Source: Lutjanus erythropterus (taxonomy: Eukaryota > Chordata > Actinopteri > Lutjaniformes > Lutjanidae). Taken from it: a DNA stretch of 64,000 bases. The stretch itself is not shown here. Positions within the stretch are counted from its first letter, which is position 1. Below: more notes on the stretch, generated by a model. The model had not been told where the DNA came from. It made no database searches and saw only the letters and a program-made list of their open reading frames with translations. The DNA lies in the NCBI GenBank assembly GCA_020091685.1, contig CM034610.1, positions 11,096,746 to 11,160,745 on the forward strand. The letters are read 5' to 3'.

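Overview
This window looks like nuclear DNA of a vertebrate, most probably a ray-finned (teleost) fish. It contains a single recognisable gene: the middle of TRRAP (transformation/transcription domain-associated protein), on the minus strand and cut by both window edges. I traced 38 coding exons, from 63919..64000 (the most 5', truncated by the window end) down to 226..451 (the most 3' visible). Every intron is GT-AG. The exon phases fit end to end: the pieces sum to 6,150 bases, which is one leading base, 2,049 uninterrupted codons and two trailing bases. The fish assignment is an inference from near-complete identity to vertebrate TRRAP, short-to-moderate introns, and many small DNA transposons (hAT-like and TTAA-target MITEs, a Tc1 relic) of kinds common in teleosts.

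Layout in transcript order. Exons 1-23 (about 64.0 kb down to 33.3 kb) encode the alpha-solenoid (HEAT-like) scaffold, with a low-complexity basic linker in exon 12 and a charged linker in exons 21-22. Exons 24-36 (31.1 to 8.9 kb) encode the FAT domain. Exons 37-38 (7.9 to 0.2 kb) lead to the edge of the PI3K-like pseudokinase domain, which lies outside the window, as do the N-terminal ~1,400 residues. TRRAP is the large non-catalytic scaffold that brings activators such as MYC and E2F to the SAGA and TIP60/NuA4 histone acetyltransferase complexes in the nucleus.

Everything between exons is intron. The introns hold microsatellites, purine or pyrimidine tracts and transposon remnants. Three hAT-like elements have near-matching 8-bp flanking duplications (5751..6415, 50319..50676, 63478..63807). 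One TTAA-target family appears in a head-to-head pair (15314..15910) and a third fragment (about 42480..42739). A dead Tc1/mariner copy keeps a readable DD34E spacing (20040..20782). I saw no second protein-coding gene, no tRNA or rRNA gene and no CRISPR array. I found no convincing new biological system; the more interesting points are intron architecture, possible splicing signals and mobile-element structure.
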